NCBI RefSeq assembly: GCF_004216755.1
Contig: NZ_SGWZ01000005.1
Span: forward strand, 1 to 64,000
Origin: Kerstersia gyiorum
GTDB lineage: Bacteria; Pseudomonadota; Gammaproteobacteria; Burkholderiales; Burkholderiaceae_B
DNA length: 64,000 nucleotides
Direction of reading: 5' to 3'
A program made the translations under genes and the position numbers. The notes under the pieces are model-generated. The model saw only the letters and a list, made by a program, of their open reading frames with translations. It searched no databases and was not told the origin of the DNA. Position 1 is the stretch's first letter. Each line of letters opens with the position of its first letter. Below are positions 27,141 through 37,498 of this stretch, in pieces.

Positions 27141-28021
27141 CAGCGCACCCCGCCACGGCGTTGCTGCCATGCCTGCAACAAATTGATCAACAGCAGCAAC
27201 AGAAACGATGCGACCAGCAGCACAGTGGATATTGCCGCCGCCCCGGCGTAATCGAAGCGCTCCAGTTTGGAGACGATCAGCAGCGGCGCGATTTCCGACA
27301 CCATGGGCCGGTTGCCGGCAATGAAGACCACCGAGCCGTACTCGCCCACTGCCCGGGCGAACGCCAGCGAAAAGCCGGTCAGCAAGGCCGGCAGCACCGC
27401 CGGAAACAGCACATGCAGAAAGGTCTGCAAGCGGCTGGCGCCCAGGCTGGCGGCGGCCTCTTCCAGTTCTTTCTCGACGTCTTCCAGCACCGGCTGCACG
27501 GTGCGCACGACAAACGGCAGGCCGATGAAAATCAGCGCCACCACCACGCCCGCGGCGCTGTAGGAGATTTTCCAGCCGAAGAATTCATACAGCGGCTTGC
27601 CCAGCCAGCCCTTGGTACTGTAGAGATAGCTCAGCGCAATCCCCGCCACAGCGGTGGGCAATGCAAAAGGCAAGTCCACCAGGGCATCGAGGATGCGCTT
27701 GCCGGGGAAGGAGTAGCGCACCAGCACCCAGGCCACGATCATGCCGAAGACCAGGTTGACGGCAGCAGCCAGCAGCGCCGCGCCGAAGGTCAGCCGGTAG
27801 GCCGCCAGCGCCTGGGGCGTGCCCACGGCCGCCCAGAAGCCGTCCCAGCCCAGGCCGGCGGCCTTGATCGGCAGGGCCGCCAGCGGGATCAGCACCAGCA
27901 GGCTCAGGTAAACCACCGTAAAGCCCATGGACAGGCCGAAGCCCGGCAACACGCCGGGGCTGCGGCGCCGGCGTGCCACGGCGGGAGGATTCAATGTGCT
28001 GACCGGTGTCGTTGCCGTCAT
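27140..28021 (-). CDS. cysT: Sulfate ABC transporter permease CysT
   Basis: 293-aa permease with about six membrane segments; the EAA loop is ELEEAAASLGASRLQTFLHV. Start chosen at 28021 (AGGGGCGAG upstream, 19 nt after the sbp stop); the frame is open to 28126 but overlaps sbp. The N-terminal 28 residues are basic and cytoplasmic. Confidence 0.94.
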   Translation of the reverse strand: MTATTPVSTLNPPAVARRRRSPGVLPGFGLSMGFTVVYLSLLVLIPLAALPIKAAGLGWDGFWAAVGTPQALAAYRLTFGAALLAAAVNLVFGMIVAWVLVRYSFPGKRILDALVDLPFALPTAVAGIALSYLYSTKGWLGKPLYEFFGWKISYSAAGVVVALIFIGLPFVVRTVQPVLEDVEKELEEAAASLGASRLQTFLHVLFPAVLPALLTGFSLAFARAVGEYGSVVFIAGNRPMVSEIAPLLIVSKLERFDYAGAAAISTVLLVASFLLLLLINLLQAWQQRRGGVR

Positions 28022-28040
28022 GCTCGCCCCTGGCTTCCGG

Positions 28041-29063
28041 TCAGCTGCCGGGCTGGTAGATCTGGTCGAAGGTGCCGCCGTCACCGAAGTGCTCGGCCTG
28101 TGCCTTGCGCCAGCCACCGAACACATCGTCGATCGTGATCAGCTTGACCTCAGGGAACTGGCTGGCGTACTTCGCCGCCACCGTCTTGTCGATGGGACGG
28201 TAATAATTCTGGGCGATGATTTCCTGCGCCTGCGGCGTGTAGAGCCACTTCAGGTAGGCTTCTGCGACTTCGCGCGTGCCCTTGCGGTCCACAACCTTGT
28301 CGACCACCGCAACCGGCGGCTCGGCCAGGATGGACAAGGACGGCACGACGATATCGAACTCGCCCTCGCCCAGTTCTTTCTGCGCCAGGAAGGCCTCGTT
28401 CTCCCAGGCCAGCAGCACATCACCCACGCCCTTCACGAAGGTGGAGGTCGAACCGCGCGCACCGGTATCCAGCACAGGTACATTCTTGTAAAGCTGGCCC
28501 ACGAAGTCCTGCGCCGCCTTCTGGTCGCCGCCGTTCTTGTCGAGCGCATAGGCCCAGGCCGCCAGATAGTTCCAGCGCGCGCCGCCCGAGGTCTTGGGGT
28601 TGGGCGTGATGACTTCCACACCGGGCTTGACCAGGTCATCCCAGTCCTTCAAGCCCTTGGGGTTGCCCTTGCGCACCAGGAACACAATGGTGGAGGTATA
28701 GGGCGAACTGTTGCTGGGCAGACGTGCCTGCCAGTTCTGATCCAGCAGCCCACGGTCCGCGATGGCGTCGATATCGTAGGCCAGCGCCAGCGTCACGACA
28801 TCGGCATCCAGGCCGTCGATAACGGAACGCGCCTGGCGCCCGGACCCGCCATGCGAAGGCCGGATCGTGACGGTGTCACCGGTTTCCTTCTTGTAGTCCT
28901 CGCTGAAACGCTCATCAATGGCCCGGTAGAGCTCACGCGTCGGGTCGTAGGACACATTGAGCAAGGTCCACGACTTGCCCTCCGCATGCGCAGACGCAAG
29001 CGGAGCCAGGACAGACGCTGCGATGACACCAGCAGCCAGCAGAAACTTATTTCCAATAGACAT
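28041..29063 (-). CDS. sbp: Periplasmic sulfate-binding protein
   Basis: 340-aa periplasmic solute receptor. A signal peptide (residues 1 to about 27, ending near ASAHA) is followed by LNVSYDPTRELY, PSHGGSGRQA and GARWNYLAAWAYAL, all close to E. coli Sbp. ATG 29063 has CGGAG 8 nt upstream; an earlier ATG at 29081 is less well placed. It is the first gene of the sbp-cysTWA-cysH-cysDN operon, likely under CysB-type control, though no site could be assigned. Confidence 0.94.
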   Translation of the reverse strand: MSIGNKFLLAAGVIAASVLAPLASAHAEGKSWTLLNVSYDPTRELYRAIDERFSEDYKKETGDTVTIRPSHGGSGRQARSVIDGLDADVVTLALAYDIDAIADRGLLDQNWQARLPSNSSPYTSTIVFLVRKGNPKGLKDWDDLVKPGVEVITPNPKTSGGARWNYLAAWAYALDKNGGDQKAAQDFVGQLYKNVPVLDTGARGSTSTFVKGVGDVLLAWENEAFLAQKELGEGEFDIVVPSLSILAEPPVAVVDKVVDRKGTREVAEAYLKWLYTPQAQEIIAQNYYRPIDKTVAAKYASQFPEVKLITIDDVFGGWRKAQAEHFGDGGTFDQIYQPGS

Positions 29064-29198
29064 TTTGAGGACTCCGTTCATGGCAGGAACGGGTCAGTGT
29101 GCAACGCTTGCAAATGAAAACGAACGAATCAATTTTCCATTGCTCATCCCCATTAGGCATAAGAATTTCTGGATATGAGCTAATTCCAGCGCCCATGA

Positions 29199-29215
29199 TA
29201 TACTCCCCCCCAGTA
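29199..29215. promoter_or_regulatory. frmR-frmA promoter -10 and FrmR/RcnR-type operator
   Basis: TACT-C7-AGTA at 29201-29215 has the architecture of CsoR/RcnR-family operators (TACT and AGTA arms around a G/C tract). It overlaps a good -10 box TATACT at 29199-29204, 32 nt before the frmR ATG. Repressor binding here would block RNA polymerase. No strong -35 is seen. Confidence 0.7.
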
Positions 29216-29246
29216 CAAACCAGGCACCACAACCAGGCCAGCCGAA

Positions 29247-29507
29247 ATGCCCTACACCCCCACTGAAAAACGCAAGGCAGCCGCGCGCGTGCGCCGCATC
29301 CAGGGCCAGGTCGACGCCCTGGGCCGCATGTTGGACAACAACGCGCCCTGCAGCGACGTGCTGCAACAGATCGCGGCACTGCGCGGCGCCGTCAACGGCC
29401 TGATGTCCAGCGTACTGGAAAGCCACCTGCGTGAAAGCCTCGCACCGGTGGCGCCGCAGGAAACCGTGGACGACGCCATCGGGCTGGTACGTTCCTACCT
29501 GAAATAA
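29247..29507 (+). CDS. frmR: Formaldehyde-responsive repressor FrmR
   Basis: 86-aa all-helical repressor of the CsoR/RcnR (DUF156) family. The formaldehyde-sensing residues of FrmR are conserved: Pro2, Cys35 and His60. Formaldehyde cross-links Pro2 to Cys35 and releases DNA. It is 38 nt upstream of the glutathione-dependent formaldehyde dehydrogenase gene, which it should control through the operator overlapping the promoter. Confidence 0.92.
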   Translation: MPYTPTEKRKAAARVRRIQGQVDALGRMLDNNAPCSDVLQQIAALRGAVNGLMSSVLESHLRESLAPVAPQETVDDAIGLVRSYLK

Positions 29508-29545
29508 ACCTCGGCCCACATGGCCACCACCCAAGGAAAACCGCT

Positions 29546-30655
<1,110 letters not shown>

Positions 30656-30753
30656 TCATTGCCGAAGCGCCCGCCGGCTGCGCGTGACGCATGCCGGCAG
30701 GACGGCTGCGATGAACGCTCCGCCGCAACCGGCCCTGCCCGCACAGCGAACCC

Positions 30754-31416
30754 TCAGTCGGTGCCGAAGCGCTGCGAGTACGGCCCGTACAGCAAACCGT
30801 TGGGACGGCCTGCAGCCAGCAGGCGCATATCGGCCAGGCCTGCCATCTTGTAGCTGTAATCGCTGGCGGATTCGATGATCTGGTTCACCAGCGCAGTCAC
30901 CAGGGCGCCCAACAGGCCGCCACCGGAACTTTGCTGCTCGGCGCTGGACGCGGAAGCCGCACCGGACCACAGCTCGGTACCAGACGCCAGATCCACCAGC
31001 CGCGCCTGCAATGTCACCACCGATGCACTGCTGAGCACCGCATACGATGTACCGTACTGCTTCACGTCCATGAACAGCGCCGTGTCCGCACCGAAGATCT
31101 CACGCAGCTTGTCGGCCGGCACGGACCGTGCATCGGCCGCATCCAGCACGCCATTCTGGCGCAGTACCTCGCTCACCACCGCCACTGGAAAGACGTAATA
31201 GCCCGACTCGGCCAGCGGGTAGGACACCTGCGCCAGGACCGCCTCGGCCGCCCCGACTTCCAGCGAATCGTTGAGCGGCGGCAGCACCAGTACGGAGCGC
31301 GGGCGCGCTTCGCGGAACGCGGTGTAATCCAGGCTTGCAGGCGGCGTCGCGCAACCGCTGGCCAGGACCGACACGCCCAACAAACCGATACCCAGGCATT
31401 TTTTCCAGATCGTCAT
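30754..31416 (-). CDS. DUF799 (GNA1162-like) lipoprotein
   Basis: 220-aa lipoprotein of the DUF799 family, which includes neisserial GNA1162. Type II signal with lipobox LASGC (Cys22). The start ATG overlaps the DUF4810 gene stop by 4 nt, with GGAGG upstream. It is the third gene of a CsgG-DUF4810-DUF799 set that is conserved as a group. A structural link of GNA1162 to TolB-like folds is known; function in the envelope remains unclear. Confidence 0.87.
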   Translation of the reverse strand: MTIWKKCLGIGLLGVSVLASGCATPPASLDYTAFREARPRSVLVLPPLNDSLEVGAAEAVLAQVSYPLAESGYYVFPVAVVSEVLRQNGVLDAADARSVPADKLREIFGADTALFMDVKQYGTSYAVLSSASVVTLQARLVDLASGTELWSGAASASSAEQQSSGGGLLGALVTALVNQIIESASDYSYKMAGLADMRLLAAGRPNGLLYGPYSQRFGTD

Positions 31417-31790
31417 TTGCCTGCCTCCGCACGCGCTGCCAGCGTCTTCGCCATGAAAGCCACGAAAGTGCCGGACTCCGGAAAGCTTGCCTGCTCGGCC
31501 GCCATCAGCGCCTGGACTTTATCCATCTGCCCTTCCAGGGCGTACAGCATCGCCAGATGCAACTGGAATCCCGGCGGCAGCGCCGCGCCCTCAGCGCTGA
31601 TGCGCTCACGGCTTTCCTCCAGCTTGCTGATCTGCAAGGCCACGCCGTCCTTGCTGCCGTCCAGGTACTGATAAACCTGATCCTGATAATCTCCCCAACC
31701 GTACAGGGTGGGTTCCTTGTGTGCGCAGCCGGCCGCAAGCACTGCCAATGCGGCCAGCCAGGCGCGCGGAGCGCCTAATACCATGTTCAT
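31413..31790 (-). CDS. DUF4810 domain lipoprotein
   Basis: 125-aa protein with lipobox LAAGC and a conserved N-terminal YGWGDYQDQVYQYL segment, typical of DUF4810. Start chosen at 31790, where AGGAAG directly precedes the ATG; an ATG 18 nt upstream lacks a site. It is between the CsgG-like and DUF799 genes, with a 15-nt gap on one side and a 4-nt overlap on the other, so the three are probably made in fixed ratio. Confidence 0.87.
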   Translation of the reverse strand: MNMVLGAPRAWLAALAVLAAGCAHKEPTLYGWGDYQDQVYQYLDGSKDGVALQISKLEESRERISAEGAALPPGFQLHLAMLYALEGQMDKVQALMAAEQASFPESGTFVAFMAKTLAARAEAGK

Positions 31791-31804
31791 CTTCCTGCCC
31801 TGGT

Positions 31805-32494
31805 TCAATTGGCAGCAGGGCGCCAGGCGCCACTTTCGATCCCTTGCACCAGATTGTCCACGGCTTCGCGGATCGCCAGGTCCAGCACCTTGCCATTGAG
31901 GGTGGAATCGTAGCCGGCAGAACCGCCGAAGCCCACGACCTCGCGGCTGGACAGGCTGTACTCTCCCGCGCCCTGGGCGGAATAGACCACTTCGGAAGTA
32001 TCGACGTCCACCACGTTCAGGTTCACCTTGGCATAGGCCACTTGCGACTTGCCGCGCCCCAGGATGCCGAACAACTGGCGATCGCCGGTTTCCTTGCGGC
32101 CGAACTCGCTCACGTCACCGGTGATAACGTAGGACGCGCCCTTGATGTTCTGCGCCTTGCCGTTGAAACCGGCTTCCTGGCTGATTTCAGACAGGTTGGC
32201 GCGATCCAGCACATTGAAGCGGCCTGTCTGCTGCAGGTGCGTGATCAGGATGGTCTTGGCCTGGCTGCCCAGACGGTCCTGGCCGTCGCTGAACACGCCG
32301 CGCATGAACTCGGTACGGTTGTCGAACTTGCCCACCGAAATCGGGCTGCGCGGCCCCTGGTACTGCACGGCGGCGGCGGCCGTCTTGGGCACTTCCAGGC
32401 TACGCGAGGATTCCGTCGCGCAACCTGCCACCAGCACCAGCGCACCCAGCGCCACCACACCTACCGCCTTCCGGCCAGAATTGAGATTCATCAT
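31805..32494 (-). CDS. CsgG/HfaB family lipoprotein
   Basis: 229-aa member of the CsgG family, outer-membrane secretion or assembly lipoproteins. Lipobox LVAGC after a short signal peptide, then the CsgG-like core (SPISVGKFDNRTE, LITHLQQTGRFNVLDRANL, YVITGDVSEF). Start chosen at 32494, with another ATG directly following; the ribosome site is weak. No curli subunit genes are nearby. It is the first gene of the lipoprotein trio. Confidence 0.85.
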   Translation of the reverse strand: MMNLNSGRKAVGVVALGALVLVAGCATESSRSLEVPKTAAAAVQYQGPRSPISVGKFDNRTEFMRGVFSDGQDRLGSQAKTILITHLQQTGRFNVLDRANLSEISQEAGFNGKAQNIKGASYVITGDVSEFGRKETGDRQLFGILGRGKSQVAYAKVNLNVVDVDTSEVVYSAQGAGEYSLSSREVVGFGGSAGYDSTLNGKVLDLAIREAVDNLVQGIESGAWRPAAN

Positions 32495-32751
32495 CTGCGT
32501 ATTGCGCGTCAAAGCGCCTGTTTTAAACATGGGAAAACAGGATATTAACGCCACAGGCAAATAAAAATAATTCCCATTGGCAAATAATCAGAACATGGCC
32601 GGCAACGGAGCCGCGCCCCAGGCCCCCGTACCGCCACGCTCTACCCCTGAATGCAACAAGGCCCCCGGCATTGGAACACCTCCAACAGCGGGGGCCAGGT
32701 CGTGGCCGCAAACGATGGCGCCAACCCGAAGGCCGACGCCACAAACGGCAT

Positions 32752-34617
32752 TTACTTGCGGCGCAACTGGCTCAGGTCGCGCACGGCGCCCTTGTCTGCC
32801 GACGTGGCCATCGCGGCATACGCCTGCAGCGCCAACGAGACATGACGCTCGCGGTCTACCGGCTTCCAGGCGTTTTCGCCACGCGCTTCCATGGCAGTAC
32901 GGCGCTGGGCCAGCACGTCGTCGGCCACATCCAGGTGAATGCTGCGTTCGGGGATGTTGATCAGGATACGGTCGCCATTTTCGATCAGGCCGATATTGCC
33001 GCCCTCGGCGGCCTCGGGCGATGCGTGCCCGATCACCAGCCCGGACGAACCGCCCGAGAAGCGGCCATCGGTCACCAGGGCGCACACCTTGCCCAGGCCC
33101 TTGGACTTCAGGTAAGACGTGGGGTACAGCATTTCCTGCATGCCCGGGCCGCCCTTCGGACCTTCGTAGCGGATCACCACGACGTCATTCGGCTTGACCT
33201 CGTCCCCCAGGATGCCGGCCACGGCATCGTCCTGGCTTTCGTAGACACGCGCCGTCCCTTCGAAAATCCACTGGCTTTCATCCACACCTGCCGTCTTCAC
33301 GATGCAACCGCGTTCGGCCAGGTTACCCGACAGCACGGCCAGGCCACCGTCGCGCGAGTAGGCATGCTCACGGCTGCGGATACAGCCCCGTTCACGGTCC
33401 AGGTCCAGCGTGGAGAACTCGGCCGCCTGGCTGAAGGCCTGGGTGGTACGCACGCCACCCGGCGCGGCGCGGTAGAAGCGCTGCGCTTCCTCGCTGGCCT
33501 CGCCGCCGGCCACGTCCCAATTGCGCAGCGCTTCGCCCAGCGTGCCGCTGTGGATGTTCGCCGCATCCAGGTGCAGCAGGCCGGCACGGCCCAGCTCGCC
33601 CAGAATGCCGATCACGCCGCCAGCGCGGTGCACGTCTTCGATATGGAATTTGTCCGTCATGGGCGCAGCCTTGCACAGGCAGGGCACCGCACGCGAAATG
33701 CGGTCAATATCGGACATGCTGAAGTTCACGCCCGCTTCCTGCGCTGCGGCCAGCAGGTGCAGCACCGTATTGGTAGAGCCGCCCATGGCCACGTCCAGGC
33801 TCATGGCATTCTCGAATGCCTTGAACGTCGCAACATTGCGCGGCAGCACCGATTCATCATCCTGTTCGTAGTAGCGCCGGCACAGATCGACGATCAGGCG
33901 GCCCGCTTCCTCGAACAGGGTCTTGCGCCAGGCATGGGTGGCGACGATGGTGCCATTGCCAGGCAGGGACAGGCCCAGCGCTTCGGTCAGGCAGTTCATC
34001 GAGTTCGCGGTAAACATGCCGGAACAGGAGCCACAGGTGGGACAGGCACTGCGTTCTGCCTCTTCGGCCTCGGCGTCGCTGACGTTGGGGTCTGCGGCCT
34101 TGATCATGGCGTCGATCAGGTCAAGCTTGGCGATGACTTTCACCGTGCCCGGCTCATGGATCTTGCCGGCTTCCATCGGGCCGCCAGACACAAATACGAC
34201 GGGAATGTTCAGGCGCATGGCGGCCATCAGCATCCCTGGGGTGATTTTGTCGCAGTTGGATATGCACACCATGGCATCCGCGCAGTGCGCATTTACCATG
34301 TACTCCACCGAGTCGGCGATCAGGTCGCGCGAGGGCAGCGAATACAACATGCCGCCATGGCCCATGGCGATGCCGTCGTCGATGGCGATGGTGTTGAATT
34401 CCTTGGCAACGCCGCCCGCCGCCTCGATTTCCTTGGCGACCAGCGCGCCCAGGTCGCGCAGGTGCACGTGCCCCGGAACGAACTGGGTGAAGGAATTCAC
34501 CACGGCAATGATGGGTTTGCCAAAGTCGCCGTCCTGCATGCCGGTGGCGCGCCATAGAGCGCGGGCACCTGCCATGTTGCGGCCATGGGTGGATGTGCGG
34601 GAACGATAATGCGGCAT
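32752..34617 (-). CDS. ilvD: Dihydroxy-acid dehydratase
   Basis: 621-aa enzyme of branched-chain amino acid synthesis, dehydrating dihydroxy acids to 2-keto acids. The N-terminus (MPHYRSRTSTHGRNMAGAR) is nearly that of E. coli IlvD. Cluster-binding cysteines appear in ISNCDKITPGML and ACPTCGSCSGMFTANSMN. The start at 34617 follows this homology; the longer frame to 34716 is not supported. It is a lone gene here, divergent from the EamA transporter. Confidence 0.96.
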   Translation of the reverse strand: MPHYRSRTSTHGRNMAGARALWRATGMQDGDFGKPIIAVVNSFTQFVPGHVHLRDLGALVAKEIEAAGGVAKEFNTIAIDDGIAMGHGGMLYSLPSRDLIADSVEYMVNAHCADAMVCISNCDKITPGMLMAAMRLNIPVVFVSGGPMEAGKIHEPGTVKVIAKLDLIDAMIKAADPNVSDAEAEEAERSACPTCGSCSGMFTANSMNCLTEALGLSLPGNGTIVATHAWRKTLFEEAGRLIVDLCRRYYEQDDESVLPRNVATFKAFENAMSLDVAMGGSTNTVLHLLAAAQEAGVNFSMSDIDRISRAVPCLCKAAPMTDKFHIEDVHRAGGVIGILGELGRAGLLHLDAANIHSGTLGEALRNWDVAGGEASEEAQRFYRAAPGGVRTTQAFSQAAEFSTLDLDRERGCIRSREHAYSRDGGLAVLSGNLAERGCIVKTAGVDESQWIFEGTARVYESQDDAVAGILGDEVKPNDVVVIRYEGPKGGPGMQEMLYPTSYLKSKGLGKVCALVTDGRFSGGSSGLVIGHASPEAAEGGNIGLIENGDRILINIPERSIHLDVADDVLAQRRTAMEARGENAWKPVDRERHVSLALQAYAAMATSADKGAVRDLSQLRRK

Positions 34618-35043
34618 GCTGGTCTCAACGAGCGGAATAACGAAGCCGCGCCAGACGGCGCGGACAGGGTGCGGATACAGCGAACGAATTTTTAATAATA
34701 CGCTGTATGGCGCCAATCTTGCATAAAACCCTTGCCTTCGGCACGACTTCAGCAGCGAAAAAACACCTTTCGGCTCGCCCTGCGGCGCGAGTGATTCGCA
34801 CTAGCGCCGCTATCGTACCAGTCGGCCGGCCAGGCAGGCGGTGCACACGGCGCCGTGACCCGATAACCCTTATGCGCGCATGCTAGCGATAACCCGTAAT
34901 GCGACCCGCCCGCACAATAAGGGATACTTGCCAGCAACACCTGACCCGGCCAGCCGGCCGCCCATATGGCAGCATATGGCAATCGGCTGGCCTTGCTTTT
35001 TTATCGCTGCCTCTTCTACCGCTGCCCCTTGCCGCCTGAACCC
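34618..35043. other. Divergent intergenic region ilvD / EamA transporter
   Basis: 426 bp between divergent genes. It contains two direct copies of CGATAACCC (34861-34869 and 34887-34895), 26 bp apart, which could be binding sites for a regulator. Short open frames in this stretch have no protein-like character. No RNA gene was recognised. Confidence 0.4.
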
Positions 35044-35958
35044 ATGCAAACGCGAAAACCCGTAGACGGCGCCGCCACGGCCGCCATGCTGCTGCTATGC
35101 CTGATCTGGGGCATGCAGCAAGTTTCCATCAAGGCCATTGCCGCCGATGTCGCCCCCGTCCTGCAGGTGGCCCTGCGTTCAGGCGTGGCGGCCGTACTGG
35201 TCTTGCTGTTCAGCCGCCTGTTCCTGCGCGAGCGCTGGCTGCCCGGCATCGCGCTGGGGCCAGGGCTGGTGGCAGGCATCCTGTTCGCACTGGAATTCCT
35301 CTGCGTCGCCCTGGGCCTGCGCTGGACCAGTGCCGCGCACATGTCGGTCTTCCTGTACACCGCGCCCATCTTCGCCGCCATCGGCCTGCACTGGAAATTG
35401 CCAGAGGAACGCCTGCAGCGCATGCAGTGGGTGGGCATTGCGCTGGCGTTTGCAGGCATTGTCATCACCTTCCTGGGACCGCAAGACCCGCAGACGCTGG
35501 CGGCCGCCCCCAATCCCTTGCTGGGCGACCTGTTCGGCCTGGGCGCCGGCCTGACCTGGGGGTTGACCACCATTACCGTGCGTGTCACGCGGCTGAGTGA
35601 AGCGCCGCCGGCGCAAACCCTGTTCTACCAATTGGCCTGTGCCTGCGCCCTGCCGCTGGCATTCGCCTACGCCACCGGCCAGACCGCCTTCCATGGCAGC
35701 CCGCTGGCATGGACCAGCCTGGGCTTCCAAACGCTGGTGGTGTGCTTCTTCAGTTATCTGACATGGTTCTGGCTGCTGCGCCGCTACCTGGCGGCCCGGC
35801 TGGGCATCCTTTCGTTCATGAGCCCGTTGTTCGGCGTGGCGATGGGCGCCTGGCTGCTCGACGAGCACCTGGATGCTTCATTCATCATCGGCGCCGTACT
35901 GGTACTGAGCGGGATGGTCATCGTCAACGGCCACCGGCTGCTGGCGCGCAAGCGCTGA
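35044..35958 (+). CDS. EamA/DMT family transporter
   Basis: 304-aa inner-membrane transporter with about ten hydrophobic helices in two EamA repeats (for example LLLCLIWGMQQVSIKAIA and LGLRWTSAAHMSVFLYTAPI). The family exports or imports metabolites; the substrate cannot be read from sequence. ATG 35044 is chosen because the helices begin soon after it; an earlier in-frame start at 34966 would add 26 residues with no ribosome site. Confidence 0.87.
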   Translation: MQTRKPVDGAATAAMLLLCLIWGMQQVSIKAIAADVAPVLQVALRSGVAAVLVLLFSRLFLRERWLPGIALGPGLVAGILFALEFLCVALGLRWTSAAHMSVFLYTAPIFAAIGLHWKLPEERLQRMQWVGIALAFAGIVITFLGPQDPQTLAAAPNPLLGDLFGLGAGLTWGLTTITVRVTRLSEAPPAQTLFYQLACACALPLAFAYATGQTAFHGSPLAWTSLGFQTLVVCFFSYLTWFWLLRRYLAARLGILSFMSPLFGVAMGAWLLDEHLDASFIIGAVLVLSGMVIVNGHRLLARKR

Positions 35959-35974
35959 AGCCGAGCCGGAAAAC

Positions 35975-36006
35975 AAAAAACCACCTAGGCATGGCCTGGG
36001 TGGTTT
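35975..36006 (-). terminator. Rho-independent terminator after tRNA-Pro (possibly bidirectional)
   Basis: AAACCACCTAGGC (35978-35990) pairs with GCCTGGGTGGTTT (35994-36006), 13 bp with one G-T pair and a 3-nt loop. On the minus strand it is followed by a run of six Ts. It ends tRNA-Pro transcription and may also serve the convergent EamA gene. Confidence 0.85.
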
Positions 36007-36042
36007 CCCGATTTCTTCCGAGTGACCCTCTTGCAAGCAAGG

Positions 36043-36119
<77 letters not shown>

Positions 36120-36130
36120 GAAAGAAATCA

Positions 36131-36159
36131 ACTATAGATCGAATTTATCCAACTGTCAA
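36131..36159 (-). promoter_or_regulatory. Promoter of tRNA-Pro (TTGACA-17-TATAGT)
   Basis: Minus strand: TTGACA at 36154-36159, 17-nt spacer, TATAGT at 36131-36136, 12 nt before the tRNA 5' end. Nearly ideal sigma70 promoter. Confidence 0.85.
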
Positions 36160-36168
36160 CAGACCACA

Positions 36169-37134
36169 TCAATTTTTACGCGACACAGCGAAGTCGCAAA
36201 ACGCCAGCAGGGAATCGCGGAACGGGGTATCCGGCAGTTGCGCCAGCGCGTCGCGAGCGATGGCGGCCTCGGCATCCGCAGCCCGGCGCGTGTGATGCAA
36301 GGCATCCGTGGCATGGATGGCCTGCGCCACCGCCGCGAAATCGCCTTCGCCCTTTTCAATGGCGCTGCGCACCAGGCTGCTCTGCTCGGCCGTGCCGACT
36401 TCCATGACCCGGATCAGCGGCAGCGTGGGCTTGCCTTCGCGCAGGTCGTCGCCCACGTTCTTGCCCAGCGCCTGCACGTCGCCGCCATAATCCAGCACGT
36501 CGTCGATCAGCTGGAAGGCCGTGCCGATATGGCGGCCATAGGCAGCCGCAGCTTCTTCCTGCTCAGGGGTGGCGCCAGCCAGCACCGCACCCACCTGGGC
36601 CGCAGCTTCGAACAGCTTGGCAGTCTTGTAGCGCACGACCTGCAAGTAACGCTCTTCGGAAACGTCCGGGTCGTGCACGTTGAGCAATTGCAGCACCTCG
36701 CCTTCAGCGATCACGGTCGTGGCGCCAGACAGGATGGACATGATGCGCATGGAACCGCCAGCCACCATCATTTCGAAGGAACGGCTGTAAAGGTAGTCGC
36801 CCACCAGCACGCTGGCCGCATTGCCAAATACAGCGTTGGCCGTATCACGGCCCCGGCGCAGGTCGGATTCATCCACCACGTCGTCGTGCAGCAGCGTTGC
36901 GGTATGGATGAATTCCACCACGGCGGCCAGCAAGTGATGGTTCGTGCCTTCGTAGCCGAATGCGCGCGCCACCATCAGCAGCATCGCAGGCCGCATGCGC
37001 TTGCCGCCAGCACTGATGATGTAATCGGCGATGGTGCGGATCAGCACGACATCGGAGTTCAGCCGGGCCCGGATCACGGCATCCACCGCTTTCATATCAT
37101 CGGCAACAGGGGCAAGCAGCTCGGACAGGCTCAA
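36169..37134 (-). CDS. ispB: Polyprenyl (octaprenyl) diphosphate synthase
   Basis: 321-aa trans-prenyltransferase making the side chain of ubiquinone. The first aspartate-rich motif DDVVD is at residues 84-88 and the second, DDVLD, near 213; GGKRMRP binds pyrophosphate. The start is TTG at 37134, with AGGA 6 nt upstream; no ATG occurs until Met14. The usual neighbours rplU-rpmA are not present; an HD-GYP gene is divergent instead. Confidence 0.93.
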   Translation of the reverse strand: MSLSELLAPVADDMKAVDAVIRARLNSDVVLIRTIADYIISAGGKRMRPAMLLMVARAFGYEGTNHHLLAAVVEFIHTATLLHDDVVDESDLRRGRDTANAVFGNAASVLVGDYLYSRSFEMMVAGGSMRIMSILSGATTVIAEGEVLQLLNVHDPDVSEERYLQVVRYKTAKLFEAAAQVGAVLAGATPEQEEAAAAYGRHIGTAFQLIDDVLDYGGDVQALGKNVGDDLREGKPTLPLIRVMEVGTAEQSSLVRSAIEKGEGDFAAVAQAIHATDALHHTRRAADAEAAIARDALAQLPDTPFRDSLLAFCDFAVSRKN

Positions 37135-37498
37135 GGTTCATCCTGGAAATGGAAGCGTGCGGCCTCGGGCCCGCGCGCTCTAACAACACACATCCGGGAA
37201 CAGCCCGCAGACTCCTCTGCCAGGCTCCATTACCGGAAACAAACTTTATCAGGCTGTGATTATACGGTGCCCAGCATTTCAGGCCATTACCGTTGCACCT
37301 TCCCCGCAATACGGCGCCAGGACTGCAGTCGTGGCCTGCGCCATGACATAGCTTTACCCTTCGGCCCATCCGGCACCTGACACATTTGGTCGTATGATGC
37401 TGGCAAACCAGGATCAGCGCCCACCAGACCGCACGCCGGCCTCCCGCCGCGCCGCCGGCCATGCAAGCGCGCCGCCCATCCGTCGGAGCGTACGGCCC
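37135..37498. other. Divergent intergenic region ispB / HD-GYP gene
   Basis: 364 bp between ispB and the HD-GYP receptor. An open frame in phase with the HD-GYP gene extends back to 37394, so part of it could be coding if an upstream start is used. No promoter with two good boxes, RNA gene or repeat was recognised. Confidence 0.4.
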
